Shown here: piece after piece, positions 8,106-17,513 of the stretch
How the letters are laid out: each line of letters begins with the position of its first letter
How positions within the stretch are numbered: the first letter of the stretch is position 1
From: Hondaea fermentalgiana
Lineage: Eukaryota; Sar; Bigyra; Thraustochytrida; Thraustochytriidae
Reading direction: 5' to 3'
Assembly: GCA_014084085.1 (NCBI GenBank)
Contig: NPFB01000174.1
Coordinates: 8,607-72,606, forward strand
Length of the DNA stretch: 64,000 nt
The notes under the pieces: model-generated
The model's database searches: none
Seen by the model: the letters and a program-made list of their open reading frames with translations, nothing else
Told to the model about the DNA's origin: nothing
Translations under genes and position numbers: made by a program

Positions 8106-10676
8106 ATGCGGAACAAAGCGGTGCTGCTGCTGCTCCTGATGCAGGTGCTGCTGGTCTTTGCACTCGCCGTCTCGCTCGGCACGGCGCTGCGGTCGCCCCC
8201 GCAAAGCGAATGGGCAGCCCTCGTGGCCGACATCGAGCGACAGCACGCCCTCGTGCCCTTCGTGCAGGCCTATGGCCAAAATGACACCTGGTTCAGCGCC
8301 TCGAACCCGCCCTTGAGCCCTGACGCCGCCGAAGAGGTCGAGAAGCACGTGCCCAGAATGTGGCAGCGGTCCGGAACGCAAGTCAACATCCGCGTCAGCC
8401 ATGAAATGATCTGGACACCCAACGACGTCGTCGACTTTGCCCACTATATTCACTACGTCTTCGTGCGCAACAGCTCCTCGAGTGAAATCGTCTACGTCGG
8501 CATTCTCGAACCCGGCGACACCTCCGTCGACATTGATACAACCGTCCTCGGCGGCCTCGGGGGCCAAGGTTTCCTCGTTCCCTACGAATTCTGCAATGTG
8601 CACGGTCTCTGGAGAGGCGAGGCCCTCCAAACCGTCGACCCCGTCTCTTGGAACCTCACCACCGCCTCGCTCAAACTTTTTGGCCAAGTCGAAGAAGAGT
8701 GTCAGGGAAATATCTACCTTCTTGACGACTCGCACTCGCTTCAGCTCAGTCTCATCAACAGATATGATGAGGTCGTCGTCGACGTGGCCGACGCAGTGAG
8801 CCTTCAGGCCACCTTTGTCTTTCCACGCGGACAATTCTTTGGCCTCGGCTTTGGTGACTCCATGCTCGGCGCCGACATGATGATTGCCGCCGAGCGCGAC
8901 GGGACCGCGCTCTGCGCCGACTTCCATACCACAGGAAACAGCAATCGATACAGTGGTCCTGACATTGATGCCCAACAAGACGTTCAAGTCGTCGCAGCTA
9001 CGCTTCAAGATGGCGTCGCCACGCTTGTCTGTACCAAGTCGTTGCGCAGCGCTGACCCCGACGACAAGGCCGTGCTCAACCAACGCGAAAACCTCATTTG
9101 GTCCTTTCAAGAGGTGGATGGCGAGCCTTCGACAACTTCCAACGCCTTTCTCAAACGTCATGGCGCAACCAATCGAGGTTACATTCTCAACGCAGATCTT
9201 GGCGGAAGCGGCGGTGAGCTGGCAATTGCCAATAGTCGCGACAAGCGCGATTTACAGGTTGCTCACGGCATGCTCATGTACATGATTTGGGGCATCAACA
9301 TTTGCGTCGGTGCCATGATTGCCAGATACGCTCATGACAGGGCCTGGGGCATTGGTGCGCATCGAATCATTCAGAGTATCAACACCATGCTGACGCTGCC
9401 CGGTTACTATCTGTCGCAGCGCTTCGTCGATGTGCACTTTCAATCAGCCCATGCATTCATCGGCACAACGCTCGTATACACTTCAATTCTGCAGGCGGGT
9501 CTCGGGACCGCCGCGTATCTCTGCTCCAAGTACTCGAAAAAGGTTGCCCGCGAGTATCCCAAGAGCGACGCACTTTCCGATGAAAACAAACTCTTTATCG
9601 CCGGCATCGAGGACGAACACGGCCAGCGCGAGCTCCTGCACGAGGTTTACCACAAGCTCGACACCCTTTCGACGCCACGCGCGTTCGAGATCACCGCGTA
9701 CGTCGAAAACACAATTAGTCAGGGCATCCCATCGTGCATGCCGCCAGCCATTGCCGTGTATATTCTCACACGGATGCGTCAAACAGTGATTCGTCCCATT
9801 CACAGGGTCGTCGGACGACTCTTGCCCATCATCGCATATGTGCAAATCTACCTTGGTCTCGATCGACTTCAGGCCAACAATGTCATTTCCGCCATCATCA
9901 ACATGTGGACCATTCTCGTTGTCCTCATTCTCATCTACAAAGAGTCAGAGCTTCAATTGAATCTTCCTCACGGGGTAGCCCCCAAGCTCTTTCTCTTGAA
10001 AGACAGGCTACAGCGTCTCTTTTGCTCATGCTGCCCACGAACGCAAGACCCGAAACCAGACGCGAATGACGGTGACGACGATGATGATGGTGATATTGAT
10101 GGTGCCGCCACCGGTGGCGGTGAGGCAGGGAACAGGAGCTCGCGAAACCTTTTGGAAAAAGGGTCTATCCGAGATCACGATCTGGAGCGTTCGCATTCTA
10201 GTATTCATAATGATCACCCTCAAGGGGGCGCGCACGGATCTCCATTTTCCCAAGCAAAGACACCCATGCAGTCCTTTCAAAGCGCGGAATCCGTCGATAG
10301 TCAATATGCTTTGCCTCCCGCTCCGTGCTCCTCACCCAAGACGAGCAAAGAATCACCACTAGCTTCATCTTCTCTCGAGTTCGTCCCCCTCGATGACTTT
10401 ACCAATACAGCTGTAGCAGAAGAAGGTGAAGACGATGAAGAAGAACAAGCGGCCGGGAAACTGCAGTCTTCGTCGTCTATTGAGGGAGCTCCGCCCCGCA
10501 TTATTGTCGACACCAAGCCCTCCTTTGCCTTTGACCCCAGCCCTAACTCAGGAGAACAATCGAGCGATACGGAGGGCCTTGCTTCACGACCTACAGACAA
10601 TACGCAAGAAACTGACCAAGAGCCTGGACCTGACTCGACCACCTCTCTCGAATTGAGATCCATATCCACCGTCTAG
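8106..10676 (+). CDS. Superoxide reductase-like / DOMON / cytochrome b561 fusion, copy 1
   Basis: The 856-residue product starts with a signal peptide (about 1-27). Residues 79-170 carry the full iron-ligand pattern of superoxide reductase: E79-K80-H81-V-P, H99, H113 in H-Y-I, an L-x-P-G-D turn at 134-138, and C163-N-x-H166-G-L-W. A DOMON domain follows (about 210-340), with G-L-G-F-G and candidate haem Met M253 or M258. A b561 core follows with four His: H387, H419, H449 and H566. H449 and H566 are 117 apart, so the core has a roughly 80-residue loop absent from typical b561. The tail (about 625-856) is acidic, Ser/Pro-rich and probably cytosolic. Inferred role: electrons from a cytosolic donor cross the membrane to reduce superoxide on the outer or luminal face. 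ATG 8106 is chosen because the signal peptide starts there. Confidence 0.85.
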   Translation: MRNKAVLLLLLMQVLLVFALAVSLGTALRSPPQSEWAALVADIERQHALVPFVQAYGQNDTWFSASNPPLSPDAAEEVEKHVPRMWQRSGTQVNIRVSHEMIWTPNDVVDFAHYIHYVFVRNSSSSEIVYVGILEPGDTSVDIDTTVLGGLGGQGFLVPYEFCNVHGLWRGEALQTVDPVSWNLTTASLKLFGQVEEECQGNIYLLDDSHSLQLSLINRYDEVVVDVADAVSLQATFVFPRGQFFGLGFGDSMLGADMMIAAERDGTALCADFHTTGNSNRYSGPDIDAQQDVQVVAATLQDGVATLVCTKSLRSADPDDKAVLNQRENLIWSFQEVDGEPSTTSNAFLKRHGATNRGYILNADLGGSGGELAIANSRDKRDLQVAHGMLMYMIWGINICVGAMIARYAHDRAWGIGAHRIIQSINTMLTLPGYYLSQRFVDVHFQSAHAFIGTTLVYTSILQAGLGTAAYLCSKYSKKVAREYPKSDALSDENKLFIAGIEDEHGQRELLHEVYHKLDTLSTPRAFEITAYVENTISQGIPSCMPPAIAVYILTRMRQTVIRPIHRVVGRLLPIIAYVQIYLGLDRLQANNVISAIINMWTILVVLILIYKESELQLNLPHGVAPKLFLLKDRLQRLFCSCCPRTQDPKPDANDGDDDDDGDIDGAATGGGEAGNRSSRNLLEKGSIRDHDLERSHSSIHNDHPQGGAHGSPFSQAKTPMQSFQSAESVDSQYALPPAPCSSPKTSKESPLASSSLEFVPLDDFTNTAVAEEGEDDEEEQAAGKLQSSSSIEGAPPRIIVDTKPSFAFDPSPNSGEQSSDTEGLASRPTDNTQETDQEPGPDSTTSLELRSISTV

Positions 10677-10751
10677 GCTGAAATTTAGGTGGACACCGCG
10701 AACATGCACAATTTGCTACAATTTTCCTTATTATTATTTTCCTTATAAAGT

Positions 10752-11060
10752 ATCCAACGTCGTACTCAACTCAACGCTCGTGTCAAAGTTCGGGTACTTA
10801 TGGGCCGGCAGCTTAATGGTAAGGTTTGGACATCCATTCTGTCGCCGAGACCAAACCCAGACAGCCAGCACTCTGGGGGCTTCCAAAATCAGTGTTCCAA
10901 CTGGTCCGCGACCATCACGAGAGCATACAGCCCAATGAGGGCTTCCAAAAAAGTGTCCTGCCTTGTCTGCGACCCATGCAGGCACATTTCTAGAGCCTCT
11001 CGCATTACAAAGAGAGCTGGTGCCAGGAAGGGGACGAGGACCTCGTCGCCGCTCAGGTTA
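10752..11060. repeat. Direct repeat, copy A
   Basis: Shared blocks with copy B, in the same order, include AACGT(C/T)GTACTC, CAGCTTAAT, GTAAGGT, CATTCT, GAGACCAAAC, CTTCCAAA, CCTGCCTTGTCTGCGAC, GCCTCTCGCAT, GGTGCCAGGAA and ACGAGGACC. Copy A also has a short internal repeat of the GGGCTTCCAAAA block. Confidence 0.8.
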
Positions 11061-11202
11061 CATGATCAAACCTGTCGTCCAGAAGGCCCTACAGAGAAAT
11101 TACCCGAGAGTGTTGATCGGACATGGTCACGTCTCTCGGAAGAAGATTCGAAACCGCCGTCTAGGTAGACCTTGTCTGCGGACGACAATGACTTCCCTTA
11201 GA

Positions 11203-11475
11203 AACCAACGTTGTACTCGGCTGGGAGTTTGTAGCAACGTACTATCAGCAATCGTGGGTCAGCAACTTAATCGTGGGTCAGCAGCTTAATTCATCGTAAG
11301 GTACAGACATTCATTCTATCGCCCGAGGCCGAGACCGAGACCAAACAGCTGAGCCTTCTGGGGCCTTCCAAATCAGTGCCCTGCCTTGTCTGCGACGCAT
11401 CCAGGCCCAAGTTTCGATCGAGCCTGTCTCGCATAACGAAGAGAGACGGTGCCAGGAATGAAACGAGGACCGCCC
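11203..11475. repeat. Direct repeat, copy B
   Basis: This is the counterpart of the 10752-11060 block, displaced by about 450 bases. It contains its own small duplication of a CAATCGTGGGTCAGCA-type unit at about 11249-11290. Confidence 0.8.
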
Positions 11476-11980
11476 AGGCTGCACAGCCGCCCTGACGTTC
11501 GGGAGGCAGTGCGCTGGCCACAGCCACTCCCCCCGCTACCTCCCCCTTTTCTCCTCCTTTGCCCCTCTCGCTCGCGCTCTCCAACACGCCGGCGGGGTCC
11601 TCGACCGACGCGCGCGAGACGGGGCACTCGTTTCGCCTTTTTGATCGGCATCCTGATGGTTGCCCGTCGAGAGCACGGTCGGAAGGCCGCGGCCCCGTCC
11701 GCTGGCTCCTGTTCACGAACCCGCGCGACCAACGCGGCAGCGGGCGAACAGCGCTTCTGCAGGACGTCTCGGGGTCGCTCGCAGAGCCACAATGCCCGCA
11801 CGCGACTGTGATTCGCAGCATCGCCGCCGCGCCCTCGAACCGCTCAGCGCACAAGGGCGAAGAGAAGGAGACGCCAGAGGCACGCGCGAGAGGTCTCTGC
11901 GCAATGACAAGCCTACGATACGCCGTCGACGCACGCGGCAGCCGCTTGGCGAGGATGGCGCTGCGAAACGAGGCGAGATC

Positions 11981-14650
11981 ATGACGCTGGTGCTCGCGCT
12001 CGCGCTCTGGGTCTCGCTCGCTTCCGCGCTCAGGGTGCCTCCGCAGAGCGAGTGGGCAGCTCTCGTGGCCGACATCGAGCGGCAGCACGCGCTCGTGCCC
12101 TTTGTACAGACTTTTGGCCAAAACGATACTTGGTTCAGCGCCTCGAATCCGCCCTCGGCCCCGGACTCTCTCGAGGTGGTCGGCAAGCATGTGCCGCAAA
12201 TGTGGCAACGCTCCGACACGCAAGTCAATATTCGCGTCAGCCACGAAATGAATTGGAACCCGGAAAACGGCCAAGACTTGCACTATATTCACGCCGTCTT
12301 CATTCGCAATAACGCCACGATGGACATTGTCTTTGTCGGGATTCTTGAACCCGGCGATACCTCCGTCGACGTCGATGCATCCGTTTTCGGTGGTCTTGGG
12401 GGCCAAGGTTTTCTTGTTCCCTACGAATTCTGTAACATACACGGGCTCTGGCAAGGCGACGCGCTTCAGACGTTTGACGCGGCCTCCTGGAACCTCATTG
12501 CGGAATCGCTCAGACTCTTTGACAAAGTGGAGGAAGAATGCCAGGGTAATATCTATCTCCTCGATGACACGCACTCGCTCCAGCTCAGTCTCATCAACAG
12601 AAAGGGCGAGGTCGTCGTCGACGTGGCCGACGCGACAAGTCTTCAAGTCACCTTTGTCTTTCCGCGTGGACACTTTCTCGGTCTCGGGTTTGGCGACTCC
12701 ATGCTCGGCACCGACATGATCATTGCTGCCGAGCGTGATGGAACCGCGCTCTGCGCCGACTTCCATACTTCGGGGAGCACGAGTCGATCCAGCGGTCCTG
12801 ACATTGATGCCCAGCAAGACGTCCAAGTCGTCTCCGTAACGCTCGAAGACAAGCTCGTCACGCTTGTCTGCACCAAGTCCTTGTATAGCTCTGACCCCGA
12901 CGACAAGGCCGTGCTCAATCAACGCGAAAACCTCATTTGGTCCTTTCAAGAGGTTGACGGCGAACCCTCGACAACCTCCAACGCCTTCCTCAAACGTCAT
13001 GCCGCAACCAACCGAGGCTACATCCTCGACGCGGATCTTGGCGGAAGCGGTGGCGAGCTTGCGATTGCCAACAGTCGCGACAAGCGCGATTTACAAGTTG
13101 CTCACGGCATGCTCATGTACATGATTTGGGGCATCAATATTTGCGTCGGAGCCATGATTGCCAGATACGCCCATGACAGAGCCTGGGGCATTGGTGCGCA
13201 TCGCATTATCCAGGGCATCAACACCATGCTGACGATGCCAGGGTACTATCTGTCGCAGCGCTTCGTCGAAGTGCACTTTCTTTCTGCCCATGCCATCATT
13301 GGCACAATACTCGTATACAGCTCGATTCTGCAGGCCGGTCTTGGAACCATAGCATATCTCTGCTCCAAGTACTCGAAAAAAGTTGCAAAAGAGTTCCTTC
13401 AAAGCGAGATGCTTTCGCAGGAAAACAAGGACTTTATTGCAAAGATCGAGGCAGAGCACGGACAGCGCGAGCTCTTGCACGAGATCTACCACAAGCTCGA
13501 CACCTTGTCGACACCGCGCGCGTTTGAAATTACTGCCTTCATCGAAAAGACAGTCAATCGAGGCATTCCATCGTGTGTGCCACCAGGGATCGCCATCTAT
13601 GTGCTCACTCGTTTGCGTCAGACGGTAATTCGCCCCATTCACAGGATCGTGGGACGTATCATGCCCGTTTTTGCCTACGCACAAATCTACCTTGGTCTCG
13701 ATCGCCTCCAAGCAAATACGGTAATTATCGCCATCATTAACATGTGGACAATCCTCGTGGCCATCATCCTTATATACAAAGAGTCCGAGCGCCAATTCGG
13801 TCTTCCACACGGTGTCCTCTCCAAGCTTCTTTACTTTAAGCGCCTGATTCGCTCGTTGTTGTGTCGCCAAAAGAAGCATGATGGGAAACGAGATTCGTTT
13901 TCTGGGAGCGACCAAGCCCGTGCAAACGTCAACTCTGGCGACCTTGAGCGCGCAAGCATTCAGGAAACGGGACGCTCCATTGCTGGGGAAGACTCCGTAC
14001 GCCATTCTTACCCTGCATCAAGAGATTCCCGGGTAGCATTTCCGAGACGTCACTCATCTCCTCACGAAGTCTCTTCGCAAGTGCGACGTTCTCATGGAAA
14101 GTTATGTGTGCAGACCTTTCCGAGCACGGGATCCGAGGAAAGCAGCTCCTTTGTGCCTTCAGCCCCGTGTTCCACCCCAAGAGCGGGAAGTGAGCACCTT
14201 GTCCTGGATCGCATACCCACTGAATTGAGTCTCACGAAAGCCTCGCACGCAGAGCTTGACCATGACGGAACGGAGGTCGAGATGTCAACTCCAAAACTCC
14301 CACCCAGGATCACGTTCACGACAATGATCGCCACTGGTGCTAGCTCCAGCGTTTATGCCGAGGATGCACAGCCAAGGCATGTTGATGCTGACAACGCGGA
14401 AGCGGCACCAAGTTTCTCGCACACCTCTCAACCAGAGCCCGACAATGACATTGAAGATATCGATATGCCACCTCCAGAACTCCCACCCAGAAAGAGGGTT
14501 TATAGTAAAGAGTTGTCGTCCCCTGGTGCCGAAGCTAGCGCGGATGGGGAAGACTCTGCACCAAGTACCGATCAGCGTGCAAAAGAGGCTAAAGACGACG
14601 CAAATTCTGCATCAGGGACTTTGAAAACAGACCCTTCATCCTCGACATAG
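11981..14650 (+). CDS. Superoxide reductase-like / DOMON / cytochrome b561 fusion, copy 2
   Basis: This 889-residue tandem paralogue of the 8106-10676 gene is very close from residue 18 to about 600. It has a signal peptide (1-17). The iron ligands are K69-H70-V-P, H88, H101 and C151-N-x-H154-G-L-W. A DOMON domain follows (about 200-330), then b561 His H375, H407, H437 and H554 with the same 117-residue spacing between the last two. The Glu that precedes Lys-His in copy 1 is Gly68 here; in studied superoxide reductases that Glu is the mobile sixth iron ligand. The C-terminal tail (about 610-889) is longer and differs from copy 1. It keeps a P-x-A-P-C-S-x-P block and has two P-x-L-P-P-R motifs. 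Expected location and role are as for copy 1. Confidence 0.85.
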   Translation: MTLVLALALWVSLASALRVPPQSEWAALVADIERQHALVPFVQTFGQNDTWFSASNPPSAPDSLEVVGKHVPQMWQRSDTQVNIRVSHEMNWNPENGQDLHYIHAVFIRNNATMDIVFVGILEPGDTSVDVDASVFGGLGGQGFLVPYEFCNIHGLWQGDALQTFDAASWNLIAESLRLFDKVEEECQGNIYLLDDTHSLQLSLINRKGEVVVDVADATSLQVTFVFPRGHFLGLGFGDSMLGTDMIIAAERDGTALCADFHTSGSTSRSSGPDIDAQQDVQVVSVTLEDKLVTLVCTKSLYSSDPDDKAVLNQRENLIWSFQEVDGEPSTTSNAFLKRHAATNRGYILDADLGGSGGELAIANSRDKRDLQVAHGMLMYMIWGINICVGAMIARYAHDRAWGIGAHRIIQGINTMLTMPGYYLSQRFVEVHFLSAHAIIGTILVYSSILQAGLGTIAYLCSKYSKKVAKEFLQSEMLSQENKDFIAKIEAEHGQRELLHEIYHKLDTLSTPRAFEITAFIEKTVNRGIPSCVPPGIAIYVLTRLRQTVIRPIHRIVGRIMPVFAYAQIYLGLDRLQANTVIIAIINMWTILVAIILIYKESERQFGLPHGVLSKLLYFKRLIRSLLCRQKKHDGKRDSFSGSDQARANVNSGDLERASIQETGRSIAGEDSVRHSYPASRDSRVAFPRRHSSPHEVSSQVRRSHGKLCVQTFPSTGSEESSSFVPSAPCSTPRAGSEHLVLDRIPTELSLTKASHAELDHDGTEVEMSTPKLPPRITFTTMIATGASSSVYAEDAQPRHVDADNAEAAPSFSHTSQPEPDNDIEDIDMPPPELPPRKRVYSKELSSPGAEASADGEDSAPSTDQRAKEAKDDANSASGTLKTDPSSST

Positions 14651-15583
14651 CGCCCATTTCTTCTTTTTGTAGTATAAGAAAAGCAACGCATCTGCCTCGT
14701 AGCGTCAGCAAAGCTCAGGAATCGAAGCAAAGTATTTTTGGTGGGAAGTTCTCCAACCAAAATCTTTCAATCCCTTGATCGAATCAGCTGGTGCGTTTCA
14801 ACATAAGAGAGACTAGGCATTGGGTCGCGCCATCAACTTGCTTTCCTCCTTCGCTGCGCACTCGCTGCCCAAATCTTGTCGCATTGCTACCGTCGCGACT
14901 CTAAGGAATTTGCTGTGCTGTGCTCAAGCTGGCAGTCGCTCATAAAGATCGTTTCGTGCAGTCTTTGAAATTGTGACGATTCAAGATGAGGCCAGTTTGA
15001 AAAAGCGTGTCGATATCCGCAAAGGCGATGATTTTGGGCTCGAGGACTGATTACTTCGTGTGCGCCTTGAAGATCGACCCAACGAGAGCGGCAATTTTCT
15101 CGACCGTCACACGGTGTTGCACCAGGACGGAGTCTTTCTTCAACTCGCCGAAGCTCAAACCTTCTTCTTCCATCTCCTCTGCCCGCTCGTCAAAGCGCTT
15201 GTGCCAGCTAGCCAGGCATATTCGCGCGCCCCTTTCCATCCCTGCCCCTTTCGCCCAACTTGAAAGCCATGGTCTCCGCGAGCTCACTTCTTTTCTGTGA
15301 GTTTTTTACATCTGACAGTGCTGAGGCTCCCCAAAAGATATTACCACACTAGGCCTCCCAACGATTAGCAATGCAATCAAGCCACCCAACCCGGAAACAA
15401 ACCGACAGCAATTCTTTCTCGTGGCTGGCATAACCGCTTCTCCTCGCCGACGCGCGTCCAAGCGAGCCTTCTCCCGCCACCGCTGCGTGCCCACCCCTCC
15501 TTCACGCGTACACGCAGCTCCGCTCCGTCCCCGTACTTGCGCGCGCAGCCGCGTCTGAAAGCAACAGGAGCACTCCCAACGGC
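14651..15583. other. Spacer between redox copy 2 and GH27 gene
   Basis: It holds one short minus-strand reading frame (listed separately) and otherwise no recognised element. The last 200 bases before the GH27 ATG are the likely promoter and leader. Confidence 0.5.
15051..15239 (-). CDS. Possible small charged protein or terminal exon, unrecognised
   Basis: The 62-residue frame from the ATG at 15239 is hydrophilic and helical (E-E-M-E-E-E-G-L, then V-x-V-E-K-I-A-A-L), with amino-acid usage more like protein than the surrounding shadow frames. The frame stays open upstream of the ATG, and another ATG about 30 bases upstream in a different frame could be a spliced first exon. No family is recognised. 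It may be a short gene, a last exon, or chance. Confidence 0.3.
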   Translation of the reverse strand: MERGARICLASWHKRFDERAEEMEEEGLSFGELKKDSVLVQHRVTVEKIAALVGSIFKAHTK

Positions 15584-16888
15584 ATGGGGCTCCTTGCGGT
15601 CGCGGTCGCTGTTACAGCGACCCTTTTGACCCGCGCGCAAGCTGCAGAAGATGGTCTCGCGAGAACGCCGCCCATGGGATGGCGGTCCTGGAATGCGTAC
15701 CAGGGGCGTGTGAACCAGGACATCATCATCGCCGCTGCCAAGGCTATGGTCAAGCGTTACGATGCCAACGGCAAGCCTGTTGAGACCGGTAGCGACGAGG
15801 AAGGGACCTCGCTCCTCGACCTCGGCTACGATGACGTCGGACTGGACGACAACTGGCAGCTCTGTGGAGCTGGCTTTAACAACTCCTTTCATAACGAAGA
15901 CGGCTACCCCATCGTCAATCTCGAACGATTTCCAGACATGAAGGCCATGACGAACGAAATCCACAGTCTTGGCCTCAAGGCCGGCTGGTACGGAAATAAT
16001 TGCATATGCAGGGAGAAGAATAACATTTGGAAAAACGAGTCTCATTATGTCGGTGACGTCCAGGCAACCTTTGACTTTGGCTTTGACTCGACCAAACTCG
16101 ACGGATGCGGAGCCTTCTTGGATCTCGACCTCTTTTACGAACTCTTTAACAAGGGTTCGCGATCGGGAACCATCATGATTGAAAATTGTCACTGGGGGAA
16201 GACAGTGCCGACGCTTGACTCGTGCCCTTTTCATTTTTACCGCACGAGCGGCGACATTCGGGCCAAATGGAAGTCTATGTTTGCAAACTTGCAGTCCACC
16301 CGCAAATTCCAGGGTGAAAAGCCCCTCTCGAGACCGGGTTGCTGGGCCTATCCTGACATGCTCGAGGTCGGCCTCCTGGCCAACGAGGCAGAGGACCGCA
16401 CGCATTTCGCCGCGTGGGTAATCACCAGCTCTCCGCTCATTCTTGGTCACCGCATTACGGATGAGAAGGTGACGACCAGAATTTGGCCCATCATTTCTAA
16501 TAAGCTCGCAATTTCCATCAACCAAGAATGGGCTGGACACCCGGGTCGCGTCGTCCAGGAGGTCGATGGTGCGGGCATGCGTAAAATCCAGGCTTGGGCC
16601 AAGCCTCTTCCGGATAACCGTGTTGCCGTTCTCTTCATCAACGATAACGATCCGAGCCTCGAGCCGGATGAGGTGAGCCTCTCGCTTTCGCTCCTTGGCA
16701 TTCAGGCGGCCAACCAGGTCACTTCAGCCATCGATGTCTGGTCCGGCGAAGATCGTCTTCGCGAGGTTGTCATTTCGTCTTCCAAGGGTGACCAAGACCC
16801 GCATCTGCTCGTCAAGGTTGCCGGTCACGACTCTGTCTTCTTGCGCCTGTCCTATACCGATTCTCTGGAGCCTGTATCCATCATCTAA
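15584..16888 (+). CDS. GH27 family glycosidase (alpha-galactosidase-like), secreted
   Basis: The 434-residue product has a signal peptide (about 1-20) followed by the GH27 opening P-P-M-G-W-R-S-W-N. Catalytic nucleophile D173 lies in K-L-D-G-C-G, and the acid/base D224 lies in R-T-S-G-D-I. The barrel (about 26-320) is followed by a beta-sandwich domain to 434. Family enzymes hydrolyse terminal alpha-galactose or alpha-N-acetylgalactosamine. Between the two Asp the usual C-E/S-W-P loop, which reads the sugar C2 substituent, is replaced by E200-N-C202-H-W-G205, so the exact sugar is uncertain. Several N-x-S/T sequons fit secretion or a vacuolar enzyme. Confidence 0.9.
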   Translation: MGLLAVAVAVTATLLTRAQAAEDGLARTPPMGWRSWNAYQGRVNQDIIIAAAKAMVKRYDANGKPVETGSDEEGTSLLDLGYDDVGLDDNWQLCGAGFNNSFHNEDGYPIVNLERFPDMKAMTNEIHSLGLKAGWYGNNCICREKNNIWKNESHYVGDVQATFDFGFDSTKLDGCGAFLDLDLFYELFNKGSRSGTIMIENCHWGKTVPTLDSCPFHFYRTSGDIRAKWKSMFANLQSTRKFQGEKPLSRPGCWAYPDMLEVGLLANEAEDRTHFAAWVITSSPLILGHRITDEKVTTRIWPIISNKLAISINQEWAGHPGRVVQEVDGAGMRKIQAWAKPLPDNRVAVLFINDNDPSLEPDEVSLSLSLLGIQAANQVTSAIDVWSGEDRLREVVISSSKGDQDPHLLVKVAGHDSVFLRLSYTDSLEPVSII

Positions 16889-17108
16889 ACCATCTGCGGT
16901 CAGTGCAGAGGGCAAAAGCTCTCTTCTAGGATGGACATTCACGTCGGCCGTCAAACATCACCAATTCGAATGAGTTTTTTAGAGAGTGCGACCACGCGCG
17001 CACCAGAATCTGACGCGTGGATCTATATATATTTCGATTGCCCAACGTAGACATCTTCAATTATCGTTGATCGTCAAGAAAAGAGCCTTGACCTTGGACC
17101 TCGTTTTG

Positions 17109-17146
<38 letters not shown>

Positions 17147-17513
17147 TCTTGCTTTCTTCGCGACAGCACCTCTTCCTCTTCCTTTTTCTTGTTCGCGCAC
17201 CTGCCGGTCGGCATCTCACCCGCCCCAGCTAGGCCTAACACTGTAAGTGTGAGAGTACTTTCACTACTGCCAGTTTAGCCTACTATACACAGAGGAGAGG
17301 GAAAGCGGCCTATTTGGGCCTCCAGCCTGGATGGATTAGGCCTCTTCGCCGCGCCGTCTCTGGAGCCGCAAAAAACAAGCTCGAGCAAAGTCAATCCGCG
17401 CCGCAGCTCTGCACGCCTCGCACGCTTTGCCGCCGCCGCCGCCGCCGCCGGAGCAGAGGAAGAGCAGCACAGCGCGCGCGCGCAGACACAGCAGGCGCAG
17501 TAGCCAGCAAACG
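16889..17513. other. Spacer before Sec61 beta gene
   Basis: It contains a pure CT dinucleotide run (17109-17137), then GC-rich leader sequence with GCC repeats at 17428-17450. No gene is seen. Confidence 0.55.
17109..17137. repeat. (CT)n microsatellite
   Basis: An uninterrupted CT run of about 14 units upstream of the Sec61 beta gene. Pyrimidine tracts of this kind can act as core-promoter or leader elements. Confidence 0.9.

Larger units (their letters stand above)
10677..11980. other. Spacer between the tandem redox genes, internally duplicated
   Basis: No gene is supported. About 300 bases at 10752-11060 recur, diverged, at 11203-11475. The frame just upstream of 11981 is open and Arg-rich but lacks domain features, so it is read as leader and promoter of copy 2. 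Confidence 0.6.
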
